Assembly (NCBI GenBank): GCA_036310185.1
Contig: JAXJSH010000057.1
Location: 1 to 8,558, forward strand
From: JALENY01 sp036310185
Lineage (GTDB): Bacteria; Bacillota; Clostridia; Lachnospirales; Lachnospiraceae
Direction of reading: 5' to 3'
DNA length: 8,558 nucleotides
The notes below the pieces were generated by a model. It worked only from the letters and a program-made list of their open reading frames with translations, did no database searches and was not told the origin of the DNA. Below are positions 1 through 6,324 of this stretch, piece after piece. The first letter of the stretch is position 1, and each line of letters starts with the position of its first letter. A program made the position numbers and the translations under genes.

Positions 1-642
1 GCCGGTATATATCTGCCCTCCGACACATCCTATCAATCGGTTACACTGATCACGCCAATATCCAAATCCGATACTGTTACTTTTACCAAAACCATAACTT
101 TGCATATCCCACAGGTCACCCCGGTCCCGGAACCCGAGCCCGAACCAACCCCTGAGCCAACACCCGAACCGGAACATGATCTGACGATTCACAAAGTAAT
201 CCATGAAAGTGACATCTGGTGGGCTCACGGAGAGCCAACCTTTCTATTCGAAGTAACCGGTACCGGCACAGATGGACAGACTCATACCTATCATCGTGCA
301 CTCACCTATACCAGAGAATACGTGGAATCTCATACAGATGCAGACGGTACCATCAAACTTTCCACAACTATTGAGGACATTCCAGACGGTACTTATCAGC
401 TTACGGAACAGCAGGTATCACGTTTCGCCCTGACTGATGTAACCGCACAAACCGATAACATCTCTGTCACCAAAAAGCAAACCGGAAGTTCTTATGAAGG
501 AATCAATCCGATTACCGCACTGGTAACGGCAGATCTGACCGACTCAGATGGTGAAGTTACTTTTTACAACCGGAAAATAACATGGGATAACTATTCTCAT
601 AAGGACGTGGAAATCAACGTTTTCCCGCTGGACCTGTCCTGA
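1..642 (+). CDS. C-terminal part of a Cna-B/SpaA-type surface protein (5' end outside window)
   Basis: The frame is open from base 1, so this is the last 213 residues of a larger protein; the TTG at 100 lies inside it and is not a start. Residues 1-40 look like beta-strand-rich Thr/Ser sequence. Residues 42-58 are a rigid Pro/Glu/Thr linker (PEPEPEPTPEPTPEPE). Residues 60-190 match the pattern of a Cna-B/SpaA-like domain as found in Gram-positive pilins and adhesins. Lys65 sits in the first strand (LTIHK), a Glu in TYQLTE (about 136), and Asn190 in the last strand (TFYNRK); these are candidates for the Lys-Asn isopeptide bond with its catalytic Glu that stabilises such domains. The protein ends at ...VFPLDLS with no LPXTG-type motif, hydrophobic helix or basic tail, so anchoring must depend on the missing N-terminal part or on another protein. 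The role is inferred to be an extracellular or cell-surface structural or adhesive one. No good terminator follows the stop. Confidence 0.8.
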   Translation, partial: AGIYLPSDTSYQSVTLITPISKSDTVTFTKTITLHIPQVTPVPEPEPEPTPEPTPEPEHDLTIHKVIHESDIWWAHGEPTFLFEVTGTGTDGQTHTYHRALTYTREYVESHTDADGTIKLSTTIEDIPDGTYQLTEQQVSRFALTDVTAQTDNISVTKKQTGSSYEGINPITALVTADLTDSDGEVTFYNRKITWDNYSHKDVEINVFPLDLS

Positions 643-649
643 TACTTTG

Positions 650-682
650 TTCCATGAATATGTGCCCGTTCCATGCATATGT
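650..682 (+). repeat. Short direct repeat, 19-bp period
   Basis: TTCCATGAATATGT at 650-663 recurs as TTCCATGCATATGT at 669-682 with one mismatch, eight bases after the surface-protein stop codon. It could be a protein-binding site pair or a chance duplication. It does not fold into a convincing terminator. Confidence 0.5.
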
Positions 683-791
683 TCTCCGGAAAATATTTCA
701 AACAGAAAGGAGTTCAAAATACAATTTTTCTTATGACATTCCAGTTTTGCTTATCTCAATAAATTTCCACCATTATTTTTCAAAAAAATCA

Positions 792-820
792 TTGGTATTT
801 CCGGGATTTTCAGTTACTAT
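792..820 (+). promoter_or_regulatory. Candidate sigma-A promoter of the lipoprotein gene
   Basis: TTGGTA (792-797) and TACTAT (815-820) are separated by 17 bases; each hexamer matches the sigma-A consensus at 4 of 6 positions. Transcription would start near 827 and give a leader of about 80 nt containing the palindrome at 835-857. This is inferred from spacing and consensus only. Confidence 0.45.
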
Positions 821-834
821 ATAGGTACGATGTT

Positions 835-868
835 GGGATCAAAAGATATTTTGACCCTGGTATCCAGG
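835..868 (+). repeat. Palindromic leader element with two overlapping hairpins
   Basis: The arm GGGATCAAAA (835-844) pairs with TTTTGACCC (849-857) around a GATA loop, giving nine pairs with one bulged A. A second hairpin, CCTGG-TAT-CCAGG (856-868), shares bases 856-857 with the first, so both cannot form fully at once. The sequence TTTTGACCCTGGTATC (849-864) recurs with one mismatch at 3902-3917, which points to a dispersed repeat rather than a purely local structure. It lies in the predicted leader of the lipoprotein gene. Confidence 0.6.
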
Positions 869-892
869 TATTATTGAAACAAGATTTTCCCC

Positions 893-898
893 AGGAGG
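893..898 (+). promoter_or_regulatory. Ribosome binding site fixing the lipoprotein start at 907
   Basis: A perfect AGGAGG lies 8 bases before ATG 907. This rules out the in-frame TTG at 874, which has no such site and would put extra residues in front of the signal peptide. Confidence 0.9.
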
Positions 899-906
899 TA
901 CCGTTT

Positions 907-1842
907 ATGAACCTGAAACCTTATCTGCCGCGCACATTACAAAAGAAGCGTTTTCTTGCACTTCTTTTCATTGCAGCACTTCTCGCGGCAGGAACTTTTT
1001 CCGGCTGTGCTTCAAAGACAAAGGACAAAACCAAAACAAAGGAAATGGAAAGTCAGGAGGATACCGACGATCTGACATCGAAGGAAACTCCTACTGAAAT
1101 TTCAGCGATTGAAAAAGAGGAAGAAGACTCCGACACGGTCATCGCGCCAAACACGGTTCATGATCCGGACGAAAACGAGGAATCAAAAAAAGATTCTGAA
1201 TCCAGTTCAAACACAGCATCAAACCAGGCCACAACCTCAAAGCCGGTGGTCGATCCGGCCACAGAACCGGAACTGGAAACAGAGACCGGTGATCTGGATA
1301 CCGAAACAGCCGATAACATGATTCCGCTTTTTGATTCCATAATAATTGCTGCCAGTGAATACGGCATGGAAAGTTACGATCCTTCCTCACCGGATTTCAT
1401 CTGGACTGCTCTTTCTCTGGCAATCGTCAATTATGCAGAGGAAGGCACAAACGGTGTTTATTACACGGAAGACTACATGCATAAAATCGTACCGGCTTCC
1501 GTCGTTCTCGAATACGCATCCGGTATGTTTTCCGGTATGAGTACACTCCCGGCAGTTCCGGACTCCCTGAGTCAGAGTGTGGTCTATCTGAAAGAAAAAG
1601 ACTCTTATCAGTTTGTTTCCAGTGACCGGGGCGCCAGTTTTACAACCGTAACCGGAATCACACCGGAAAACGGCGGAACATATCTGGTCAACACTTCACT
1701 TCGTACCCATTCCGATGAAGGTACATACGTTGTTCATTCGGATCAGACCTTCCGGGTTGCGGTCAACACTTACAGCGGAAGCAGCTCAAAGTTCCTGTTC
1801 CCGTATACAATCCGTGAGATTGTCTCAATTACTACTTATTAA
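907..1842 (+). CDS. Putative lipoprotein with acidic Ser/Thr-rich stalk, unknown function
   Basis: This 311-residue protein begins with a basic n-region (KPYLPRTLQKKR), a hydrophobic stretch (residues 16-29) and a lipobox-like FSGC with the acceptor at Cys34. That is a signal peptidase II signal, so the mature protein should be lipid-anchored to the outer face of the membrane. Residues 35-136 are a low-complexity, highly charged linker rich in Ser, Thr, Glu, Asp and Lys, probably a disordered stalk through the wall. Residues 137-311 look folded, with a helical start (LFDSIIIAASEYG, then FIWTALSLAIVNYAEEG), a region around YYTEDYMHKIVPASVVLEY, and a beta-rich end from about 225. I do not recognise this domain and see no catalytic motif. 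The start is set by AGGAGG at 893-898, and a compound hairpin follows the stop. An extracytoplasmic binding or structural role is possible but not shown. Confidence 0.82.
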   Translation: MNLKPYLPRTLQKKRFLALLFIAALLAAGTFSGCASKTKDKTKTKEMESQEDTDDLTSKETPTEISAIEKEEEDSDTVIAPNTVHDPDENEESKKDSESSSNTASNQATTSKPVVDPATEPELETETGDLDTETADNMIPLFDSIIIAASEYGMESYDPSSPDFIWTALSLAIVNYAEEGTNGVYYTEDYMHKIVPASVVLEYASGMFSGMSTLPAVPDSLSQSVVYLKEKDSYQFVSSDRGASFTTVTGITPENGGTYLVNTSLRTHSDEGTYVVHSDQTFRVAVNTYSGSSSKFLFPYTIREIVSITTY

Positions 1843-1849
1843 AAGAAAA

Positions 1850-1915
1850 AAGAACAGGTATTGTGAAAGAAATTTGTTCTTCGCGGAACAACACTTCTGC
1901 CCAATACCTGTTTTT
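1850..1915 (+). terminator. Compound hairpin terminator (or leader attenuator) before the AEC permease
   Basis: AACAGGTATTG (1853-1863) is perfectly complementary to CAATACCTGTT (1902-1912), extended to 1850/1915 by A-T and G-U pairs and followed by a short T run. Inside the loop TTGTTC (1874-1879) pairs with GAACAA (1886-1891). It sits just after the lipoprotein stop and just before the permease RBS, so it may end the first transcript or act as an attenuator for the second. The T run is short, only five bases. Confidence 0.65.
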
Positions 1916-1922
1916 GCGCATG

Positions 1923-1928
1923 AGGAGG
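1923..1928 (+). promoter_or_regulatory. Ribosome binding site of the AEC permease, long spacing
   Basis: AGGAGG is 12 bases before ATG 1941, slightly longer than ideal, but no other in-frame start upstream has a site. It also overlaps the alternative ATG at 1920, making that start impossible to serve from here. Confidence 0.75.
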
Positions 1929-1940
1929 ATATTATTTATT

Positions 1941-2885
1941 ATGGAAAATTTTCTTTTTTGTCTGAACGCTACGATGCCAATCTTTCTTCTGATGGTGCTC
2001 GGATATATGTTCCGCAGAATTCATCTGATTGATGATCATTTTGTGGCTCAGGCCAACAAATTCGTTTTTGCAGTCCCGCTTCCCCTTCTGGTCTTCAAAG
2101 ATCTGTCAAACTCTGATTTCCGGGCTACCTGGGACGGCAAATTTGTAGCATTCTGTTTTCTCGTAACTTTGGCCAGCATCGGAATTGCCTTTGTTTTGTC
2201 TTTGCTGTTTCGCAAAAAAGTCAGTCAGGGTGAATTTATTCAGGCATCGTACCGGAGCAGTGCCGCACTTCTGGGGGTGGCTCTGATCACAAATATTTAC
2301 GGCGATATGGGTAGGGGCCCGCTTATGATCATCGGTTCTGTTCCGCTTTACAATATTATGGCCGTTGTGGTACTGGAATTTTTCAAACCGGAACACGGAA
2401 AAATCAATGGCGCATTGATTCTGAAAGCCCTGAAAGGAATCATTACAAACCCGATCATCCTGGGTATTGCTGCCGGAATTCTCTGGTCTCTTTTGAAAAT
2501 ACCGCAGCCGGCCATTATGAGCAAAACCATCACCTATATCTCAAATCTGGCAACCCCACTTGGTCTGATCGCCATGGGCGCTTCCTTTAATCCAAAAAAA
2601 TCCACAGGAAGCCTGTTTCCGGCGATCGTCTGCAGCGCCATGAAGCTGGTCGGCTATGCCGCCCTGTTTTTACCTTTGGCTATTGCTCTCGGTTTTCGTG
2701 AAAGCCAGCTGATTGCCATTTTGATCATGTTAGGCTCTGCAACCACCGTCAGCTGTTTTGTCATGGCAAAAAATATGGGCCACGACGGTTCGCTCACGTC
2801 AAATGTTGTTATGATCACCACACTCTTCTGTGCCTTTACGCTGACCGGATGGCTGTATCTTTTAAAAACACTGGCTTTAATCTGA
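1941..2885 (+). CDS. AEC (auxin efflux carrier) family permease
   Basis: This 314-residue polytopic membrane protein has the usual length for the AEC family of bacterial secondary carriers, whose characterised members export or exchange organic acids such as malate or malonate. About ten hydrophobic segments can be placed (roughly 8-24, 38-53, 67-90, 106-119, 128-147, 170-187, 199-214, 226-250, 256-275, 287-309), arranged as two five-helix halves separated by a basic, polar loop near 148-167. Family-like patterns are the second segment ending AVPLPLLVFKDL, the NPIILGIAAGI start of segment 6, and ATPLGLIAMGASF in segment 7. ATG 1941 is chosen because AGGAGG lies at 1923-1928; in-frame ATG 1920 and GTG 1863 have no RBS and fall within or next to the preceding hairpin. 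Substrate is unknown. The neighbouring xdhC is convergent, so no operon links them. Confidence 0.85.
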   Translation: MENFLFCLNATMPIFLLMVLGYMFRRIHLIDDHFVAQANKFVFAVPLPLLVFKDLSNSDFRATWDGKFVAFCFLVTLASIGIAFVLSLLFRKKVSQGEFIQASYRSSAALLGVALITNIYGDMGRGPLMIIGSVPLYNIMAVVVLEFFKPEHGKINGALILKALKGIITNPIILGIAAGILWSLLKIPQPAIMSKTITYISNLATPLGLIAMGASFNPKKSTGSLFPAIVCSAMKLVGYAALFLPLAIALGFRESQLIAILIMLGSATTVSCFVMAKNMGHDGSLTSNVVMITTLFCAFTLTGWLYLLKTLALI

Positions 2886-2897
2886 TTTTACCATACA

Positions 2898-2964
2898 AAA
2901 AATTCCCGAAACAGGAATGTGATGCCTCCTTATTTGGCATCAGATCTCTGTTCCGGGAATTTTT
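2898..2964. terminator. Large bidirectional terminator between AEC permease and xdhC
   Basis: AAAATTCCCG (2899-2908) pairs with CGGGAATTTT (2954-2963), and AACAG (2910-2914) continues the stem with CTGTT (2948-2952) across one A/C mismatch. An inner hairpin TGATGCC/GGCATCA (2920-2926/2936-2942) is nested in the loop. T runs follow on both strands, so it can end both converging transcripts. The right arm overlaps the xdhC stop codon (2963-2965). Confidence 0.88.
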
Positions 2965-3808
2965 ATTTTTTACTTCCAGCTTTAATGGCCCGCAGCTGAA
3001 TCAGTTCACCGGCGATGCTGACTGCAATTTCTTCCGGTGTCTCTGCTTTAATTGCAAGGCCAATAGGCATATGGCATTTTTCAATCTCTTCCTGAGAAAA
3101 ACCATCTGCCAGCAGACGCTTTGTCACAAATGCGATTTTATGACGGCTGCCCATAACACCAATATAAAAAGGCCTTTTCGAAAGGGCATGTGCCTGAACC
3201 TCATAGTCGTATTCATGTCCACGGGTCATGACAATCACATAATCCTGAGGCAAAATTCTGATTTTTTCATCAATTCGATCAAAATTAATCTGATACACTG
3301 CCTCTGCCTGGGGGAACAACCCGGGATCCGCAAATTCAGCCCTGTCATCCGCTACCACACAGCGGAATCCCACAGATGTCAGAATCGGCACGGTTGCCTG
3401 GGAAACATGACCGCCGCCAAATATATATACCACTGGTATTTCCTTCCGATATTGGCGGTATTCCTGCTCCATCTGCTTTCTGACCGCTCCATCGTTCCCC
3501 TGAATCCTGCAAAACTCAAGGGTAACACGACCGCCGCAGACCATCCCCAGCTCCGCCGCTTCCGCTGCGCCAAGGTCAAACTCCTGAATCCTTTTTTCAC
3601 CGTTCTTTAATACTTCCAGTGCCACCTGCTGTGCTTTGTACTCCACGCTTCCGCCGCCTATCGTCCCGGTGATCGTCCCATCACCGCGCACCAGCATTTT
3701 GGCTCCCACACCGCGCGGTGCAGACCCGCTGCGGGCCAGAATGGTCACCATCACGAAATCTTCTTCCGATTCAAAACATGCCAGAGCCTGCTTGTAGATT
3801 CGTCCCAT
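2963..3808 (-). CDS. xdhC: XdhC/CoxI-family molybdenum hydroxylase accessory protein
   Basis: This 281-residue cytoplasmic protein has the two-part XdhC layout. Residues 1-100 form the XdhC/CoxI domain with SGSAPRGVGAKMLV (27-40), GTIGGGSVEY (48-57) and GMVCGG with Cys91 (88-93). Residues 125-270 form a Rossmann-type domain with the glycine motif FGGGHVSQ (130-137), VADDR (152-156), MTRGHEYD (194-201), YIGVMGSRHK (215-224) and the family's closing pattern HMPIGLAIKAETPEEIAVSI (246-265). XdhC proteins bind molybdenum cofactor and help sulfurate and insert it into xanthine dehydrogenase-type enzymes. ATG 3808 is preceded by a purine-rich AAAGGGG about nine bases upstream. It lies 116 bp downstream of tex on the same strand and convergent with the AEC permease. 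No hydroxylase subunits or cofactor genes are in view, so its client enzyme must be encoded elsewhere. The symbol reflects the family. Confidence 0.88.
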   Translation of the reverse strand: MGRIYKQALACFESEEDFVMVTILARSGSAPRGVGAKMLVRGDGTITGTIGGGSVEYKAQQVALEVLKNGEKRIQEFDLGAAEAAELGMVCGGRVTLEFCRIQGNDGAVRKQMEQEYRQYRKEIPVVYIFGGGHVSQATVPILTSVGFRCVVADDRAEFADPGLFPQAEAVYQINFDRIDEKIRILPQDYVIVMTRGHEYDYEVQAHALSKRPFYIGVMGSRHKIAFVTKRLLADGFSQEEIEKCHMPIGLAIKAETPEEIAVSIAGELIQLRAIKAGSKK

Positions 3809-3845
3809 ATTTTACAGCCCCTTTCACCATATCCCACCGCCTGTT

Positions 3846-3872
3846 CTGCTTCTATATTCTGGTTAGAAGCAG
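3846..3872. repeat. Inverted repeat in the tex-xdhC gap
   Basis: CTGCTTCTA (3846-3854) and TAGAAGCAG (3864-3872) are perfect complements around a 9-base loop. On the + strand it is followed by five Ts, but no + strand gene reads into it. On the - strand it lies in the leader of xdhC or the tail of the tex transcript. Confidence 0.7.
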
Positions 3873-3874
3873 TT

Positions 3875-3892
3875 TTTCATGCAAGCATGAAA
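3875..3892. repeat. Perfect 8-bp-arm palindrome beside the previous hairpin
   Basis: TTTCATGC (3875-3882) and GCATGAAA (3885-3892) are perfect complements with two bases between, only two bases from the neighbouring inverted repeat. The symmetry could be a dimeric regulator site, or part of a dispersed palindromic element that includes 3902-3917. It lacks a T run on the - strand, so it is not a standard tex terminator. Confidence 0.65.
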
Positions 3893-3901
3893 CATATGAC
3901 C

Positions 3902-3917
3902 TTTTGATCCTGGTATC
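3902..3917. repeat. Second copy of the 16-nt leader motif
   Basis: TTTTGATCCTGGTATC here matches 849-864 at 15 of 16 positions, and TATTAT follows both after a few bases. It lies eight bases beyond the tex stop codon. Two copies over 3 kb in non-coding DNA, one in a palindrome, suggest a dispersed repeat family, though the second copy lacks the partner arm seen at 835-844. Confidence 0.55.
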
Positions 3918-3924
3918 TTTTGTA

Positions 3925-6075
3925 TTATAAAATCATGGATAGTGAAATTCTCTTCTTCTGTACATCTACCCCGATGACTTTCACTTCCACAATATCCCCA
4001 ACACTTACTGCTTCCAATGGATGCTTAATGAATTTTTTATTTGTAATCTGAGAAATATGCACAAGTCCGTCCTGATGCACGCCGATATCCACAAATGCAC
4101 CAAAATCAATTACATTTCGGACAGTTCCCTTTAAGATCATGCCTTCCTTCAGATCTTTCATTTCCAGTACATCTGTACGAAGAATCGGTTTTGGCATCTC
4201 ATCACGGGGGTCTCTTCCCGGTTTTTCCAGCTCTTTTACGATGTCACGAAGGGTCGGTTCGCCGATTTCCAGCTCCGCTGCCATCTTTTTATAATCTTTT
4301 ATCATCAGTGACAGACCGGTCAGACCCTTTGCTGTCAGATCTTTTTTGTTATAACCCAGTTTCTTCAGCAGTTTTTCCGCTGCTTCATAGCTTTCCGGAT
4401 GTACACTGGTGGCATCCAGCGGATTTTCACCGCCCATGATACGGGTGAAACCGGCACACTGTTCAAAGGCTTTCGGTCCCAGTTTTTCCACTTTCAGAAG
4501 ATCTCTTCTGCTGTGGAAGGTTCCGTTGGCCTCACGGTATGCCACAATATTTTTCGCGATTGTCTTGCTGATACCGGAAATATATTCCAAAAGAGATGCG
4601 GATGCTGTATTCAGATCTACACCAACCTTATTTACGCTGTCTTCCACTACGCCGCCCAGAGCTTCTCCCAGACGTTTCTGGTTCATATCATGCTGGTACT
4701 GACCGACACCGATGGATTTCGGATCGATTTTTACCAGTTCCGCCAACGGGTCCTGTACACGGCGGGCGATGGATGCGGCACTTCTCTGTCCCACGTCAAA
4801 ATTCGGAAATTCTTCCGTTGCCAGCTTGCTTGCGGAATATACCGATGCACCTGCTTCATTTGTAATAATATACTGAACCGGCTCTTTGATTTCTTTCAGA
4901 AGTTCCACAATAATCTGTTCTGATTCACGGGATGCAGTTCCGTTTCCAACTGAGATCAATGTGATATGATATTTTTTAATCAGTTTTTTCAGCGTATCTT
5001 TTGCCGCTGCGATTTTTGCCGGTGTAGTCGGTGCTGTCGGATAAATAACCGTTGTATCCAGCACTTTCCCGGTCTGATCCACAACCGCCAGCTTACAGCC
5101 GGTACGGAACGCCGGGTCCCAGCCCAGAACCACCTGACCGCTGATTGGCGGCTGCATCAGAAGCTGTTCCAGATTTTTTCCAAAAACTTTGATTGCGCCT
5201 TCTTCTGCCTTCTCGGTCATATCATTTCGAATCTCACGCTCAATAGCCGGTGCGATCAGACGTTTGTAGCTGTCCTCTACCACTTCCCTCAGAATCGGTG
5301 CGGTATACGGATTTTCTTTTGTAATCACCTGTTTGCACAGATAACGCAATATGTCTTCTTCCGGAGCTTCAATCTTCACAGTCAAAATTTTTTCTTTTTC
5401 GCCCCGGTTCAGAGCCAGCGTACGGTGCCCTGCAACCTTGCTGACCGGCTCTTCAAAATTGTAATACATCTCATATACGGACTGGGTTTTTTCATCTTTT
5501 GCAGAAGAAAGGATCCGGCCTGATTTTGCAGTCAGTTTTCGGATATAAATACGATAATCTGCCTCATCCGAAACCCGCTCTGCCAGAATATCTTTTGCTC
5601 CGTTTATGGCATCAGCCACCGTCTTTACTTCTTTTTCTTCATTAAGAAAAGCTTCCGCCTCTGTCTCGATGGGTTTGTTTGTCATCTGAAGGGCAATGAT
5701 GTTTGCCAGCGGTTCCAGACCTTTTTCTTTTGCAATGGTCGCTCTCGTACGGCGTTTCGGACGATAAGGACGATACAGATCCTCCACTACAACCAGTGTC
5801 TGTGCCGCCTCAATCTGGGCGCGCAGCTCTTCCGTCAGTTTTCCCTGTTCCTCTATACTTGCCAGGACACTGGCTTTTTTCTCTTCCAGATTGCGAAGAT
5901 ACGTAAGCCGCTCATGGAGATTACGAAGCTGTTCATCGTTCAGCGAACCGGTCACCTCTTTGCGGTAACGGGAGATAAAAGGAATGGTATTTCCCTCATC
6001 AATCAGCTCCACCGCAGCTTCCACCTGCCACTTTTTTACCTGTAATTCTTCTGTTATTTTCTGTAAAATATCCAT
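3925..6075 (-). CDS. tex: Tex transcription accessory / S1 RNA-binding protein
   Basis: This 716-residue protein is complete and of usual Tex length. The N-terminal helical region carries the hallmark GNTIPFISRYRKEVTGSL (about 28-45) and DLYRPYRPKRRTRATIAKEKG (about 99-119). A YqgF/RNase H-like domain starts near 317 with GWDPAFRTGCKLAVVD. The conserved VGQYQHDMNQ follows near 453-462, then a helix-hairpin-helix region (about 480-545, VGVDLNTASASLL and GISKTIAKNIVAYRE). A C-terminal S1 domain runs from about 640 to 712 (GMILKGTVRNVIDFGAFVDI, GLVHISQ). Tex proteins bind RNA and single-stranded nucleic acid and associate with transcription; effects on toxin and virulence gene expression are known in some species. 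ATG 6075 follows AGGAGG by four bases. It is divergent from the DUF4190 gene and may read through into xdhC, since no standard terminator separates them. Confidence 0.96.
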   Translation of the reverse strand: MDILQKITEELQVKKWQVEAAVELIDEGNTIPFISRYRKEVTGSLNDEQLRNLHERLTYLRNLEEKKASVLASIEEQGKLTEELRAQIEAAQTLVVVEDLYRPYRPKRRTRATIAKEKGLEPLANIIALQMTNKPIETEAEAFLNEEKEVKTVADAINGAKDILAERVSDEADYRIYIRKLTAKSGRILSSAKDEKTQSVYEMYYNFEEPVSKVAGHRTLALNRGEKEKILTVKIEAPEEDILRYLCKQVITKENPYTAPILREVVEDSYKRLIAPAIEREIRNDMTEKAEEGAIKVFGKNLEQLLMQPPISGQVVLGWDPAFRTGCKLAVVDQTGKVLDTTVIYPTAPTTPAKIAAAKDTLKKLIKKYHITLISVGNGTASRESEQIIVELLKEIKEPVQYIITNEAGASVYSASKLATEEFPNFDVGQRSAASIARRVQDPLAELVKIDPKSIGVGQYQHDMNQKRLGEALGGVVEDSVNKVGVDLNTASASLLEYISGISKTIAKNIVAYREANGTFHSRRDLLKVEKLGPKAFEQCAGFTRIMGGENPLDATSVHPESYEAAEKLLKKLGYNKKDLTAKGLTGLSLMIKDYKKMAAELEIGEPTLRDIVKELEKPGRDPRDEMPKPILRTDVLEMKDLKEGMILKGTVRNVIDFGAFVDIGVHQDGLVHISQITNKKFIKHPLEAVSVGDIVEVKVIGVDVQKKRISLSMIL

Positions 6076-6187
6076 AATTCCTCCTGTTGATCAGACTTCC
6101 ATATGAAATCCGTTTACTTAAAATTCTTTTCCTGATGCTGAGCCGTCAAATGCCTGTGCTCCGTTTTCCGGAAGTCATCTTTATAAA

Positions 6188-6216
6188 CCTTAACAATCCC
6201 TCACCCCTTTTGTCAA
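6188..6216 (-). promoter_or_regulatory. Weak candidate tex promoter
   Basis: On the - strand a perfect TTGACA (6216-6211) is followed after 17 bases by TTAAGG (6193-6188), a poor -10 box. It lies back to back with the divergent DUF4190 promoter, whose -35 box starts five bases away. The -35 is convincing; the -10 is not. Confidence 0.3.
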
Positions 6217-6220
6217 GCCC

Positions 6221-6249
6221 TTGTGAGTCAATGAAAATTGTGCTATACT
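6221..6249 (+). promoter_or_regulatory. Extended -10 promoter of the repeat/DUF4190 gene
   Basis: TTGTGA (6221-6226), a 17-base spacer, then TATACT (6244-6249) preceded by TG at 6241-6242, the extended -10 element. Transcription would start near 6256 and give a leader of about 70 nt that begins just before the hairpin at 6265-6299. Confidence 0.7.
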
Positions 6250-6264
6250 TTTCATTAAATTTAG

Positions 6265-6299
6265 GTAATCCGTTCAGAAAGAACCCTCTGAATGGTTAC
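6265..6299 (+). promoter_or_regulatory. Leader hairpin upstream of the DUF4190 gene
   Basis: GTAATCCGTTCAG (6265-6277) pairs with CTGAATGGTTAC (6288-6299) across a 10-base loop: twelve pairs including one G-U, with a single bulged T. It ends 13 bases before the RBS and has no T run, so it is not a terminator. It may protect the 5' end of the mRNA or regulate translation. The ATG at 6292 lies inside the right arm, which argues against its use as the start. Confidence 0.6.
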
Positions 6300-6324
6300 A
6301 AATTTAAAAGAAACGAGGCATTTT

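Larger units (their letters stand above)
643..906. other. Intergenic region, 264 bp, between surface protein and lipoprotein
   Basis: No gene is supported here. From left to right it holds a 14-nt direct repeat (650-663 and 669-682), an A/T-rich stretch, a candidate promoter (792-820), a palindrome (835-857) overlapping a small hairpin (856-868), and the ribosome binding site of the lipoprotein gene (893-898). The 9-codon frame from ATG 733 to TAA 762 has its nearest AGGAG-like sequence about 20 bases upstream and is not believable as a gene. Confidence 0.7.

Noticed and set aside
733..762. Nine-codon frame after an AGAAAGGAG sequence
   Set aside because: The RBS-like sequence is about 20 bases from the ATG and the peptide MTFQFCLSQ has no supporting context.
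1109..1390. Overlapping frames on both strands within the lipoprotein stalk
   Set aside because: They result from the low-complexity acidic linker and are contained in a gene with a clear signal peptide and RBS.
2849..3610. 253-codon + strand open frame opposite xdhC
   Set aside because: It starts inside the permease, crosses the bidirectional terminator, and runs antisense to xdhC, whose family motifs are clear on the other strand.
4095..5523. Several long + strand frames opposite tex (4095-4439, 4399-4923, 4966-5523)
   Set aside because: They lie wholly antisense to a complete, highly conserved tex gene, have Cys/Phe/His-rich translations typical of antisense frames, and lack convincing RBS.
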